From positions 1-64,000 of the forward strand of contig CAYNFM010000003.1 of assembly GCA_964396415.1 (NCBI GenBank): a stretch of DNA of 64,000 nt. Reading direction: 5' to 3'. Positions 48,572-57,461 of the stretch are shown piece after piece. The notes beneath the pieces are model-generated. The model made no database searches. It worked only from the letters and a program-made list of their open reading frames with translations, and had not been told where the DNA came from. The DNA comes from UBA1306 sp964396415 (GTDB taxonomy: Bacteria > Spirochaetota > Spirochaetia > Treponematales > Rectinemataceae). Every line of letters starts with the position of its first letter. Positions within the stretch are counted from its first letter, which is position 1. The translations under genes and the position numbers were made by a program.

Positions 48572-49618
48572 CTACTTCCCTTCGTCGTCGATAGCGGCAA
48601 GGAGATTCTCGCCGATGGCGAGGGGACCGATCTTCCTGCGATAGAGGTCCCTGTCCGACTCGCGGAAGAGTTCGTCGAAATCGGCCTGGCCCGAAGTATG
48701 CACGCCGAGCGATACGGAAAACGGCGGATCATGCGCCGCTCCCGCCCGCGCGAGCACGATCTCGAGCCTGGACCGCGCTATCTCGGCGTCCTCGGGGCCC
48801 GTCGCGGGCATGAGGACCAGGAACTCGTCGCCGCCGTAGCGGGCGAGGGAGTCGGCGCCGCGCATCGCGCCTGCCAACGCCGCGCCTACGGCCTTGAGCA
48901 CCTCGTCGCCCGCGGCGTGGCCGAAGCTGTCGTTTATCGCCTTGAAGCGGTCGACGTCGGCCAGGACGACCGACAGATCGCCGCCGTAGCGCGCCCGCCT
49001 GGCGGCCTCGCGCTCGATCGCCCGGTCGAGGCCCCTGCGGTTGAGGACGCCCGTGAGGGGGTCCCGCTCGGAGACGCGGCGAGCCTCGGCGAGATAGTAG
49101 GCCTTCTCCACCGCGATCGCGGCGAAATCGGCGATCGTCGAGAGCACGCGCATGTCGTAGGCCGTGAAGGCCTTGCCGTCGAGGCGGTTCAGCAGCTCGA
49201 TGACGCCGAATACCTTGTCGCCCGATCGAAGGGGCACGGCGATTATGGACTCGGTCTTGAATCCGGTGAGCAGGTCGAGGCGGTCGGACCAGCGCGAGTC
49301 CTCGGAGGGCCGCTCGATTATGGCGCTCGCTCCGCGCTGGGCCACCCAACCGGCGACTCCCTCGCCGATCTTGACGCGCATCCCCGTCAGCGCCTCCGCC
49401 GCGCGCCCGACGACGCGGGCGAAGACCAGATCCCCTCGGATCGAGTCGACGAGGAGGAGGGACCAGTTGAGGGGGCCGAAAAAGCTGCCCACGTGCTCCA
49501 TGACTCGGTCGAGGACCCCGCGGATGCTCCTCTCCGCGACGATGCTCGTGCCGATGGCCGAGAAGACCGAGAGGCGCACGAGGTCATCCATGTCCGTTTC
49601 GTTGGCGATATCAGGCAT
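48572..49618 (-). CDS. GAF-GGDEF diguanylate cyclase
   Basis: 348 residues. A GAF domain (about 20-170; IGEGVAGWVAQRG, IAVPLRSGDKVFGVIELLN) precedes a GGDEF domain with an intact active site, GGDEF at 262-266. An inhibitory RxxD site (Arg253-Asp256) lies exactly 5 residues upstream, so product feedback is likely. It would make c-di-GMP in the cytosol in response to a small ligand. The Shine-Dalgarno site GGAGG precedes ATG 49618. The small DUF6941-like gene follows directly. Confidence 0.94.
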   Translation of the reverse strand: MPDIANETDMDDLVRLSVFSAIGTSIVAERSIRGVLDRVMEHVGSFFGPLNWSLLLVDSIRGDLVFARVVGRAAEALTGMRVKIGEGVAGWVAQRGASAIIERPSEDSRWSDRLDLLTGFKTESIIAVPLRSGDKVFGVIELLNRLDGKAFTAYDMRVLSTIADFAAIAVEKAYYLAEARRVSERDPLTGVLNRRGLDRAIEREAARRARYGGDLSVVLADVDRFKAINDSFGHAAGDEVLKAVGAALAGAMRGADSLARYGGDEFLVLMPATGPEDAEIARSRLEIVLARAGAAHDPPFSVSLGVHTSGQADFDELFRESDRDLYRRKIGPLAIGENLLAAIDDEGK

Positions 49619-49677
49619 CCTGCCTCCGCCCGATCACTATGCCTCGTCCTAAGCCCGGCGGCAAGGTGCGGAGGGCT

Positions 49678-50079
49678 TCATTCGAGCTTGCAGACGCATT
49701 CGACCAGAAGTATCTCGACGACGACGTAAAAAAGGGCGATAGCCGATTGGATGAGCTTGTGCTTCGCGCCTTTGTCGAAATCCATCTTCAGGAGGCGCTC
49801 GGCGAGGTATATCCAGGAATAGAATATCGCCGTGCCGGAATAGATGAGGAGGACGTAGGAAATGAAGCAGCCGCGATCGATGCCGGACGCGGCGCGCCCC
49901 GGAGCGGGAATCGGAGGCGGCGGGAACGGGGGCATGCGGGGGAGGGGAAGCTTCCTCTTGGCGAACGCGGCCTCGAACTTCGCCTTTCGAGCGGCATCGA
50001 AGGTATAGTACCCATCGATGTACAGGCTGATGAGTTCGATCCTGGAAAGCTCCTCCGGGTCGCAGGGACCGGCTTCCAT
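49678..50079 (-). CDS. Small membrane protein of unknown function
   Basis: 133 residues. A charged N-terminal part (LSRIELISLYIDGYYTFDAA), a proline run (PPFPPPPIPAP), then two membrane helices (CFISYVLLIYSGTAIFYSWI and LIQSAIALFYVVVEILLVEC) separated by a basic/acidic loop. ATG 50079 has GGGAGG upstream, and the codon use looks like that of its neighbours. I do not recognise a family. It is divergent from the DUF445 gene and 59 nt ahead of the GGDEF gene. Confidence 0.65.
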   Translation of the reverse strand: MEAGPCDPEELSRIELISLYIDGYYTFDAARKAKFEAAFAKRKLPLPRMPPFPPPPIPAPGRAASGIDRGCFISYVLLIYSGTAIFYSWIYLAERLLKMDFDKGAKHKLIQSAIALFYVVVEILLVECVCKLE

Positions 50080-50123
50080 CGCGAAGGCCTCCCTCCCGTG
50101 AAGTATCGGTCATTTCGACTCTA

Positions 50124-50152
50124 TTGTCATTAATCCTTCGCATGGGTATCCT
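50124..50152 (+). promoter_or_regulatory. Leaderless-type promoter of the DUF445 gene
   Basis: TTGTCA (50124-50129), exactly 17 bp, TATCCT (50147-50152), then 7 nt to ATG 50160. It overlaps the alternative starts at 50124 and 50142, which are therefore unlikely. Confidence 0.55.
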
Positions 50153-50159
50153 ACGAGCG

Positions 50160-51464
50160 ATGGGGGATAGGAAGCGTAATCGGCTCGGGAGCATCTTCCT
50201 CTTCGCCGCCATTGCCGGACTTCTCGCGGTCGAGTTCCAGCCCTGGATTCCCCTCGCTTCCGTGGCCCTGCATCGGGGCCTCAGCCTCAAGGGCCTGCTC
50301 GAGGCCTTCTTCGAGGCTTCCTTGGCCGGCGCCTTCGCCGATTGGTTCGCGGTTTCCGCCCTCTTCAAGGATCCCCTGGGCATTCCGCTGCCTCATACCA
50401 ACATACTCGCGAAGAACAAGGACGCCATAGCCGACGCCGTGCCGCGCTTCCTCACCGGCTTCGTGAGCCAGGACGCGATACGGGAAGAGCTCGGAAAGAT
50501 CGATTTCGCGACCAAGGCCGCGGAGCTGCTGTCCGGCGGCTCCACGCGCGACGAGCTCCATTCCCTATTGAAGTCCCAGGCGGCCGGACTCCTCGCGGCC
50601 TACGGAGGCGGCGACGAATCGAAGGCCGCGGCCCTCCGCCGCTTCGTCGACGAGGCCCTGGCCTTCGCGTCGGAACGTATCGACGCGCCCTCGGGCGCAT
50701 CGGCCCTCCTCGCCTGGGCGAGGAGGGAGCGCTTGGACCAAAGGGCGCTGGAGGCCGTCGCCGAGCGCGCGCGCGACGAGATAGGGCGGAACCGCAAGAG
50801 GCTCGTGGCCCTCATCACGCCGATGATCAAGCGCAACGCCGGTTGGCAGGGTCTCTTCATCGGTTCGGGGACCGTCGAGCGCTTCCTCGCCGGGATCCAG
50901 GAAGAGCTCTCCGAGATCAAGGCGGACAAGACGAGCGAGTTCAGGCTGTACGTCCTTTCATCGATCGCGGCCTACGCCGCCAAGCTCGCTCCGTCGAAGC
51001 GCGGTGCGGAGGCGGGCCCGACCGCCGAGCGCCGAAGCCTGGAAAAGGCTTTCCGGGAGGTCCTGGCGAGCGAGGAATTCCGCGGCGGCTTCGCGCTTTT
51101 CGCCTCGCGGCTCCTCGGCCGCCTGGGCGAGGACCTGTCGGGAGGAGGGGGATGGCTCTTGCCCGCCCTCGGGCGGGCGGAGGAATCCCTGGCCGAGAGG
51201 CTCTTGAGCGATGCGAAGCTGCGCGAGAGGCTCGACTCGCTTGCCGCCTCCTTGATCGGCGGCGTCATAGAGCGCGGGCGCGTCGTCGAGGGAGTAACCG
51301 AATATCTCGCCGGCCTCCTCCGCTCCACCGACGAAGTCAGCTTCGTCGCGCGGATCGAAGAGTCGGTCTGGAACGACCTGCAATACATACGGGTGAACGG
51401 CGCGGTAGTGGGCGGACTCGTCGGCCTGGCGATCGCGGCGATCAAGGCGATCCTGGGAGGCTGA
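50160..51464 (+). CDS. DUF445-family membrane protein (YjiN-like)
   Basis: 434 residues from ATG 50160. An N-terminal membrane helix (GSIFLFAAIAGLLAV) and the family signature AGAFADWFAVSALFKDPLGIPLPHTNILAKNKD are clear, followed by long amphipathic helices and a C-terminal membrane hairpin (VVGGLVGLAIAAIKAIL). The family is widespread with no proven function. It ends 9 nt from the convergent PilZ gene. Confidence 0.9.
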   Translation: MGDRKRNRLGSIFLFAAIAGLLAVEFQPWIPLASVALHRGLSLKGLLEAFFEASLAGAFADWFAVSALFKDPLGIPLPHTNILAKNKDAIADAVPRFLTGFVSQDAIREELGKIDFATKAAELLSGGSTRDELHSLLKSQAAGLLAAYGGGDESKAAALRRFVDEALAFASERIDAPSGASALLAWARRERLDQRALEAVAERARDEIGRNRKRLVALITPMIKRNAGWQGLFIGSGTVERFLAGIQEELSEIKADKTSEFRLYVLSSIAAYAAKLAPSKRGAEAGPTAERRSLEKAFREVLASEEFRGGFALFASRLLGRLGEDLSGGGGWLLPALGRAEESLAERLLSDAKLRERLDSLAASLIGGVIERGRVVEGVTEYLAGLLRSTDEVSFVARIEESVWNDLQYIRVNGAVVGGLVGLAIAAIKAILGG

Positions 51465-51473
51465 TTCCCCCGC

Positions 51474-52238
51474 CTACGCGTGCTCGAGCAGCGAGTCCAT
51501 CGACGCCTGGTTGACCCTGAACACGAGGGTCTTGAGCTTGGCCTTCCTCGCTTCGTCCAGCGAATTGGGATCGAACATGACGACGTGGATGCTCTCGGGG
51601 CCGTCCGTGCCGGCGCGCTTGGCCACCACGACGCCCGAAGCCGATAGCCGCTGGCCCTTGATGATCAGCGAAATGTCGCGGAGCACCGCGCCGACCTTGA
51701 GGCCGGCGGCGACCTCCAAGCGGATCGCCATGCCCGCGGAGCTCAGGTCCGTCAGCTCGGCCCGAAGGGTCGCGCCCTCGTAGTCGACGACGCATTGGGC
51801 CGTTCCGGGCGGGCAGAGGGCGCGGACGAATTTCCGGCGTCCCCGCGCCTCGTTGGCCTCGAGGGTCTTGGCGAGGATCTCGGCGGTTTTGGCCGCGCCG
51901 ATCTTGAGGATTATGAATCCGCACTGGATTCCCACGTCCATCAGGTAGGTCTGGCGGAGCGCCGCGTCGTCGTTGAGGGTGATGACGCCGATTCCGGCGG
52001 CGGGAGCTTCGGCCCGGAGCGACCGAACGAAGGACAGCCAACCTTCCTCGTCCAGCCCGTCGTCGATGTTGACGAAGAGGATGGCGTCGGGGAAGGAGGC
52101 GATCGCCTTCCTGAGCTTGGCGTGGTCCCGCGAGAGGTAGACTTCGAATTCCTGCCTGGCGAGCCCGTCCACGACTTCCGTCAGTACGGGAGGGGGATAG
52201 AGAAAGAAGACCTTCTTGCCCAGCGTTCCGTTTTCCAT
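51474..52238 (-). CDS. PilZ-domain c-di-GMP-binding protein
   Basis: 254 residues. Residues about 1-125 form a receiver-like alpha/beta domain without a convincing phosphorylation site (KKVFFLYPPPVLTEVVDGLA, FPDAILFVNIDD). Residues about 130-245 are a PilZ domain with the RxxxR motif in RRKFVRA and DLSSAGM (the D/NxSxxG motif), so c-di-GMP binding is likely. It lies 12 nt after the DUF4838 gene on the same strand. Confidence 0.88.
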   Translation of the reverse strand: MENGTLGKKVFFLYPPPVLTEVVDGLARQEFEVYLSRDHAKLRKAIASFPDAILFVNIDDGLDEEGWLSFVRSLRAEAPAAGIGVITLNDDAALRQTYLMDVGIQCGFIILKIGAAKTAEILAKTLEANEARGRRKFVRALCPPGTAQCVVDYEGATLRAELTDLSSAGMAIRLEVAAGLKVGAVLRDISLIIKGQRLSASGVVVAKRAGTDGPESIHVVMFDPNSLDEARKAKLKTLVFRVNQASMDSLLEHA

Positions 52239-52250
52239 CGTTGCCTTAAC

Positions 52251-54413
52251 CTAATGCCTGCGGGTCGAGCTCGCAATACCCCTCGCCTCGTATGCGCGCG
52301 ACAGGGGTCGGGAGGCAAGGAGAGTCAGCGCCTGCGTATACCAGAGATCCGACAGCCTCCTGAGCCCGCTGCGCGCGTTGGCGCGGCGGATCGCCCTCAA
52401 CCTGAGATCGTAGAAGACGAGGATCAGCAAGCCCATCTCGCGGCGGGCCCTGCGATCCGGCAGGCGTGAGAAGGCTTTCCTCACGGCGCTCGACGCGGAA
52501 AGGGCCAGGTTGGCGATATCGGCGGCCGCGCGCGGATCTCCGGCGGCGAGCTCGTGATAGACGGCGAGCCTGGCGCAATCGAGCTCCAGGAGCGAACCGG
52601 ATATCGCGTACTCGGCGGCCTCGCGGGCGACGGCTCTGCCGGCGGCCCCCTCCGAGATCGACTCCCGAGCCTCGGAAAGCATGGATTCCGCGCGGCGCAG
52701 GTGGTCGAAGAGCTTCTCGCAGCGCCCGCGCCTGTAAGCGAGACGCTCCGCTCCGGCGATCCATGGATCGCCCCAGTCGACGGGAGGATCGGATGCATAG
52801 CGGGAGGCGGAATCGGGCATATGGACGGCGCAGTCGCCTTCGCCTATGTCGAGATCGATCGCCCAGGCCGATTCGAGCTCCCGCCAATACTCGAGCATCG
52901 GGGCGGCCGACGGACCGTAGGCGGCGGAGGCCCATTCCGCGAGCAGGGCTTGCGCGCGCGGGCCCTCGTCTGATCGCGGCCGCGCCGAGGCCGCGAGCCG
53001 AGGCAGGAGATATGCGTTGGGCCTCGGCGCGAGGGGCAGGCGGCCGCCCGTGCACAATAGGCCTATCGCGTCGGCAGCCTCCGCCCTTGCCTCGCCGTCC
53101 CCTGCTCCCATGCCGTAGGCGGCAAGGTCGCCCTCGATGACGGTGGGAAGTGGCGGTACGGCCGTCTTGAAGAGGACGGCGTCCTCCCAGTACTCGAAGA
53201 TGGCCACTCTCCCCCCGCCCGAGGCGCGCCAGGCCTTCGCCGTCCTGCGGAAATCGGCGAGGGATGCCGCGTTGAGCGCGTTTGCCCCGTCGTTCAGCGC
53301 GGAGCCCCATGAGCGCAGGCGCGGGGCCCAGAGGAGTTCGAGATTCGGCGGCAGCGTGGGCTCGCTCTCGAGCCGGCCTTCGAGGACTTCGCCTATTCCC
53401 TCCGTATCGTGGTAGGCGAGAAAGGAGAGGGCGGCATCGGGACGGGCGCGCGCCAAGGCGGCGGCGAGGGCGCGCGCGGCTTCGAGGGACTGGGCCGCGG
53501 GCGACAGCGACGCGCAGGCGGGGCAGGAGCACCAGCCGCCTCCCGGCAAGTCGTCGGGCCAGACGTGGAAGACCGAGACTTCAGGATGGGCAGCGGACCG
53601 CGCGGCGAAGGCTTCTGAAGCCAGGGATAGCGCCCTTCCGCTCGAGGGGCAGAAGTTGCGGTCGCTCGCTCGCTCGCCGCCTTCGCTCATGCGAAAGAGT
53701 TCGGGCTCGGTCCGGAAGAGCGCGCGGGGTACGAGGGCCGACAGCCCGTGCCCCCCCAGCTCGAGGACGAGCCCGAGTCGGCGGGCGGCCGCCGCGACTG
53801 AGGATCGCAGGGTCTCGTAAAGGCTCTCCGGGGCGGCGCCCAGGGCGAGGGCGTCGGGGCTGGTGTGGATGAAGATCGAAGAATAGCCGACTCGGGCCGC
53901 CCAGAGGAAATACTCCTCCCAGCGTTCGAGAAAGGCGCCATGGCCGAGAATCAGGGTCGCCGGAACGGACGAGGAATCGGCACGGCGAGAGCTCTCGGCC
54001 AAATCGAGGACGGGGCCACGCGGCAGGCGCTCGCCTTCCTCTCCGGGTTCTACCCAACGAACGCCGAGGGCGTCGAGGAAGGAGTAGGCCCCGCGAAGGA
54101 GGGCCCCCCCGTCCTCGCCGTAGATCTCCACGCGATTCGGCGCGGCTCTCCACGCGAAGAAAGGCGCGCGACGCCTGCCGCCGGAGGCCGGGAGGACCTG
54201 CGCGCCGACAGGCGAATGACCGGCGTCCAGGACGATCAGGCCTTCGGACGCGTCCGCCTCGTCGACCGGGGAAATTCGGCATCCCATTTTCCCGAGGATC
54301 GCGGCCAGCTCGGATGCGGCGAAAGCCTCGGGAGCATCGGAGTCGAGACCCTCGCCCCGATCGTCGAGGCGGGGCCGAACGAGGCGCCAATTTTCCGAGA
54401 AATCGAGTTCCAT
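52251..54413 (-). CDS. DUF4838 glycosidase-like protein
   Basis: 720 residues. An N-terminal alpha/beta domain like the GH20/GH67 non-catalytic domain (about 1-130; GALLRGAYSFLDALGVRWVEPG) precedes a large barrel-like region with VFHVWPDDLPGGGWCSCPAC, LSFLAYHDTEGIG and RVAIFEYWEDAV. These are typical of DUF4838 proteins, often grouped with alpha-glucuronidase-like enzymes. Acidic candidates are present but no catalytic pair is established for the family. There is no signal peptide. Its role in oligosaccharide breakdown alongside the GH94 enzymes and uxuA is inferred. Confidence 0.75.
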   Translation of the reverse strand: MELDFSENWRLVRPRLDDRGEGLDSDAPEAFAASELAAILGKMGCRISPVDEADASEGLIVLDAGHSPVGAQVLPASGGRRRAPFFAWRAAPNRVEIYGEDGGALLRGAYSFLDALGVRWVEPGEEGERLPRGPVLDLAESSRRADSSSVPATLILGHGAFLERWEEYFLWAARVGYSSIFIHTSPDALALGAAPESLYETLRSSVAAAARRLGLVLELGGHGLSALVPRALFRTEPELFRMSEGGERASDRNFCPSSGRALSLASEAFAARSAAHPEVSVFHVWPDDLPGGGWCSCPACASLSPAAQSLEAARALAAALARARPDAALSFLAYHDTEGIGEVLEGRLESEPTLPPNLELLWAPRLRSWGSALNDGANALNAASLADFRRTAKAWRASGGGRVAIFEYWEDAVLFKTAVPPLPTVIEGDLAAYGMGAGDGEARAEAADAIGLLCTGGRLPLAPRPNAYLLPRLAASARPRSDEGPRAQALLAEWASAAYGPSAAPMLEYWRELESAWAIDLDIGEGDCAVHMPDSASRYASDPPVDWGDPWIAGAERLAYRRGRCEKLFDHLRRAESMLSEARESISEGAAGRAVAREAAEYAISGSLLELDCARLAVYHELAAGDPRAAADIANLALSASSAVRKAFSRLPDRRARREMGLLILVFYDLRLRAIRRANARSGLRRLSDLWYTQALTLLASRPLSRAYEARGIASSTRRH

Positions 54414-54419
54414 GCTTCG

Positions 54420-54449
54420 AGACTACGCCCGAGGCACGGAACTATTCAA
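54420..54449 (-). promoter_or_regulatory. Leaderless-type promoter of the DUF4838 gene
   Basis: Minus strand TTGAAT (54449-54444), an 18-bp spacer, TAGTCT (54425-54420), then 6 nt to ATG 54413. Confidence 0.45.
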
Positions 54450-54471
54450 CCGGCAAAGGCCCTTCGCCCCG

Positions 54472-55455
54472 TCAGGCTCCGACGAAGCCCATCGCCGGCT
54501 TGACGGCCTCGTCTATGCGCGCAAGCACATCGGGCGTCAGCTTGGGCAGAAGGTCGATGGCCTTGAGATTCTCCTCGATCTGCTCGACCCGGCTCGCGCC
54601 GGTTATGACAGTGCTGACGCGCTCGTCGCGCGCGCACCAGGCTATGGCGAGCTGGGAGGCGGTCGCGCCGAATTCTCCGGCAAGGGAGGCGAGGTCGCTC
54701 GCTGCCTTGACCGATTCGGGCTTGAGCACCATTTCCTTGAGCCATCCGTAATTGGGGAGGGCGAGACGGGAGGCCGCGGGGATGCCCTTCGCGTACTTGC
54801 CCGATAGTATGCCCGAGGCGAGAGGGCTCCAGGTCGTGAGGCCGAGCCCGATGCCCTCGTAGAGCCTCGCGTATTCCTTCTCGACCTTGTCCCTATCGAG
54901 CAGATTGTATTGGGGCTGTTCCATCTGGGGCTTGCGCAGGTTGCGCCGATCGGCTATCTCCCATGCCTCCCTGATCTGCTCGGCGCTCCACATCGAGGTA
55001 CCCCAATAAATGGCCTTGCCCGAAGCGACGATGTCGCTCATCGTCCACACGACTTCCTCGATGGGCGTCTCGGGATCGGGTCGGTGGCAGAAGGCGAGGT
55101 CTATGAAGTCTAGCCCGAAGCGCTTGAGGGAACCGTCCACCGCCTGGAGGAGATACTTGCGGTTGAGCGTGTTCTTCTGGTTGGGGCCTTCATTGAGGCC
55201 CCAGAAGAACTTGCTCGAGACGATATAGCTCTCGCGTCGGAGCCCGAGCTTTCGGAGAGCCGCGCCCATGATCTCCTCCGACTTGCCCGCCGAATAGGAT
55301 TCGGCGTTATCGAAGAAGTTGACGCCCCTGTCGTAGGCCGTCTTGAGCATCGCGGCGGCCGAGTCGACATCCACCTGGGGACCGTAGGTAACCCATGAAC
55401 CTAGGGAGAGCGCGGAGACCTTGAGCCCCGCGCCGCCCAGTCTTCTGTATTCCAT
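54472..55455 (-). CDS. Aldo/keto reductase, potassium-channel beta-subunit type
   Basis: 327 residues, full length for the AKR6 (Kv-beta) group. VNFFDNAESYSAGKSEEIMG has the catalytic Asp and Tyr, IVSSKFFWG the Lys and LAFCHRPDPETP the His. QMEQPQYNLLDRDKVEKEY and TWSPLASGILSGKY are AKR6 hallmarks. The bacterial substrate is unknown. It probably has its own promoter (TATTAT 6 nt before ATG 55455). It is the third aldo/keto reductase of the window; the three belong to different subfamilies. Confidence 0.92.
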   Translation of the reverse strand: MEYRRLGGAGLKVSALSLGSWVTYGPQVDVDSAAAMLKTAYDRGVNFFDNAESYSAGKSEEIMGAALRKLGLRRESYIVSSKFFWGLNEGPNQKNTLNRKYLLQAVDGSLKRFGLDFIDLAFCHRPDPETPIEEVVWTMSDIVASGKAIYWGTSMWSAEQIREAWEIADRRNLRKPQMEQPQYNLLDRDKVEKEYARLYEGIGLGLTTWSPLASGILSGKYAKGIPAASRLALPNYGWLKEMVLKPESVKAASDLASLAGEFGATASQLAIAWCARDERVSTVITGASRVEQIEENLKAIDLLPKLTPDVLARIDEAVKPAMGFVGA

Positions 55456-55461
55456 TGCTCA

Positions 55462-55467
55462 ATAATA
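55462..55467 (-). promoter_or_regulatory. -10 box of the AKR6-type gene
   Basis: TATTAT on the minus strand, 6 nt before ATG 55455. The -35 region is poor (3 of 6 matches at 17 bp). Confidence 0.35.
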
Positions 55468-55590
55468 CTGAAACCGAGGCGCGGCGGCATCATAGGGAAA
55501 TGGAGTCCGCGTCCTCGCGCGCCGACGGATTTCATCGTTTGTTCATTGAAAGCCGTTTCTTCCGGCATAGTTGAGGTCTCCCGGCGGCGC

Positions 55591-55596
55591 TATACT
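55591..55596 (+). promoter_or_regulatory. -10 box of the MATE transporter gene
   Basis: TATACT, 9 nt before ATG 55606. It lies in frame upstream sequence of an alternative start at 55546, so it favours 55606. The -35 is unclear. Confidence 0.35.
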
Positions 55597-55605
55597 GGGT
55601 TTTCC

Positions 55606-56961
55606 ATGGATAGCACCGAAGCGATGGGCACGCGGCCCGTGGGCCGCCTCCTGGGGGAATTCAGCATACCCGCGATCGGCGGCCTACTCGTATCCTCGCT
55701 GTACAATGTCGTAGACAGGATATTCATTGGCCAGGGCACGGGAGTCAACGGGATAGCGGCCGTCACCGCGGCCTGGCCGATAATGATCGGCAGCCTCGCC
55801 ATCGGCGTGCTTTTCCAGACCGGCGCGAGAACTCTCGCCTCCGTCACGCTCGGCACGGGCGACAAGGCCAAGGCGGAGGAATACGTCTCTCGGGCTACGG
55901 GCGCGGCCTTCGTCCTCGCGGCGCTCGCCTCCGCCGCCATCTGGCTGGCCTCCGAGCCCGTGCTGCGGGCCTTCGGCGCGACGGGGGCCATAATCGCCGA
56001 GGCCAAGGCCTATACCGGCTGGATTCTCCTGGGCTCGCCCGGACAGGCCGCCGCGATGGCCGCCGGCTCCTCCCTGGCGGCCGAAGGCAGGCCTCAGGCG
56101 AGTTTCATGGTACAGTTCGCCGGCACTCTCGTAAACGCCGCTCTCGCGCCCATCTTCATCTTCGCCCTGGGGTTGGGCGTCGGCGGGGCAGGTCTCGCGG
56201 TCGCCATTTCTTGGACCTTTTCCCTCGTCCTGACCCTGGTCTACGTATTTCAGAGGAAGAGCGCCCTCAGGCTCAGGCTCCGATTCCTCCTCCCCCGCGT
56301 CCGACACGTTACCAGCCTGGCCCAGGTCGGGATGCCGCTCTTCCTCTTCCAGCTCCTTACCTGCGCGACCTTCGTGGTCGCCAATATGGCGGTCAAGCCC
56401 TACGGAGGCGAGCTCGGCCTGGCCGTCGTAGGGATAATCGTCACGGTCGCCCAGTTCCTCGGCTTCCCCCTCTTCGGCATCATCACCGGCGCCCAGCCGC
56501 TTTGGGGCTACAATTACGGAGCCGGCAAATGGCGCCGGATAGGGCGGATCAGCGGCCTTACCTTCGCCTGGACCCTCGCCTTCGCCGCCCTGTCGGAAAT
56601 CGCGATGGTCGAAGCGCCCGTATTTTTCGTGCGCCTCTTTTCCGGCGACGCCTCCCTCGCCGCCCTGGGAGCGAGATCCCTGCGGATATTCGCCTGCGCC
56701 TTCATACTCATCCCCCTCGAGCTCGGCCCGGTCTCCTATTTCCAATCGACGGGCCGGGCCATTCCCGCGGCCACGGCCATGATCCTGCGCTGCTTCACCT
56801 TCATCGCAGGAATGATCGTCCTTCCCCCCATCCTCGGCTTCGACGGAGTGCTCTGGTCGGGTCCGCTCTCGGACGCGCTGACCGGCCTGGTCGGCGTCCT
56901 GTACGGCAAGCGCATGTTCGTCGAGATAAAGAAGAACGTGGCATTCGAGGCCGGGGCGTAG
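55606..56961 (+). CDS. MATE-family efflux transporter
   Basis: 451 residues from ATG 55606, with twelve hydrophobic segments. RLLGEFSIPAIGGLLVSSLYNVVDRIFIGQGTG is the N-terminal family block, GSPGQAAAMAAGSSLAAEGRPQAS ends the first half, and QPLWGYNYGAGKWRRIGRI begins the matching motif of the second half. It would export cationic drugs or metabolites in exchange for Na+ or H+. The NfeD-like gene starts 19 nt downstream, with a TATAAT directly after the stop. Confidence 0.93.
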   Translation: MDSTEAMGTRPVGRLLGEFSIPAIGGLLVSSLYNVVDRIFIGQGTGVNGIAAVTAAWPIMIGSLAIGVLFQTGARTLASVTLGTGDKAKAEEYVSRATGAAFVLAALASAAIWLASEPVLRAFGATGAIIAEAKAYTGWILLGSPGQAAAMAAGSSLAAEGRPQASFMVQFAGTLVNAALAPIFIFALGLGVGGAGLAVAISWTFSLVLTLVYVFQRKSALRLRLRFLLPRVRHVTSLAQVGMPLFLFQLLTCATFVVANMAVKPYGGELGLAVVGIIVTVAQFLGFPLFGIITGAQPLWGYNYGAGKWRRIGRISGLTFAWTLAFAALSEIAMVEAPVFFVRLFSGDASLAALGARSLRIFACAFILIPLELGPVSYFQSTGRAIPAATAMILRCFTFIAGMIVLPPILGFDGVLWSGPLSDALTGLVGVLYGKRMFVEIKKNVAFEAGA

Positions 56962-56980
56962 TATAATTCGATCGACAGCC

Positions 56981-57307
56981 ATGTCGGCCCTCTATATAGC
57001 CATTATCGCCCTGGCCGCGGGCCTCGCGGTCTTCCTCTCCATCCGCGCGTTGCGCTACCGCGCGGGCGGCGCCTCCCCGAATCCGGAAACCCTCCTCCTG
57101 GAGGAAGCGATAATCACCGAGCCCATCGCTCCCGGCATGGAAGGAAAGGCCGAGCTGCGCAGACAGGGCTCGAAGCCCCTGCCCCTCCGGGCGAGGGCGA
57201 TGGATTCGGATCAAGCCTTCGCCCGCGGCGCCAAGGTGCGCGTGATCGATTATCGCGAGGGCTGCTGCCTTATCGAGAGCGCGGACGAGGAACACTTGGT
57301 CAGGTAG
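56981..57307 (+). CDS. Short membrane protein with NfeD-type C-terminal domain
   Basis: 108 residues. One N-terminal membrane helix (ALYIAIIALAAGLAVFLSIR) and a small beta domain, PGMEGKAELRRQGSKPLPLR...FARGAKVRVIDYREGCCLIES. This follows the NfeD OB-fold pattern (G..G.a...l.P.G......r.dA.....i..G..V.V). The usual multi-pass NfeD membrane part and a partner stomatin are absent. TATAAT at about 56962 lies 13 nt before the ATG. Confidence 0.6.
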   Translation: MSALYIAIIALAAGLAVFLSIRALRYRAGGASPNPETLLLEEAIITEPIAPGMEGKAELRRQGSKPLPLRARAMDSDQAFARGAKVRVIDYREGCCLIESADEEHLVR

Positions 57308-57448
57308 GACCGAATCGACGTTCATCCTCCATGCGGCTGCCCTCCTCCTTGCCGGGGCCCTTTACGAATCAAGACCATGAAGGGTCGCGCCGGCTCGAGG
57401 CTCCGTAATAAGCCGATCGGCGGGTCTGTGCGAGCGAAGCTTTACGCA

Positions 57449-57454
57449 TATACT
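57449..57454 (+). promoter_or_regulatory. -10 box of the hybrid kinase gene
   Basis: TATACT, 7 nt before ATG 57462. No Shine-Dalgarno site is present and the -35 is weak. Confidence 0.4.
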
Positions 57455-57461
57455 TAATCGC

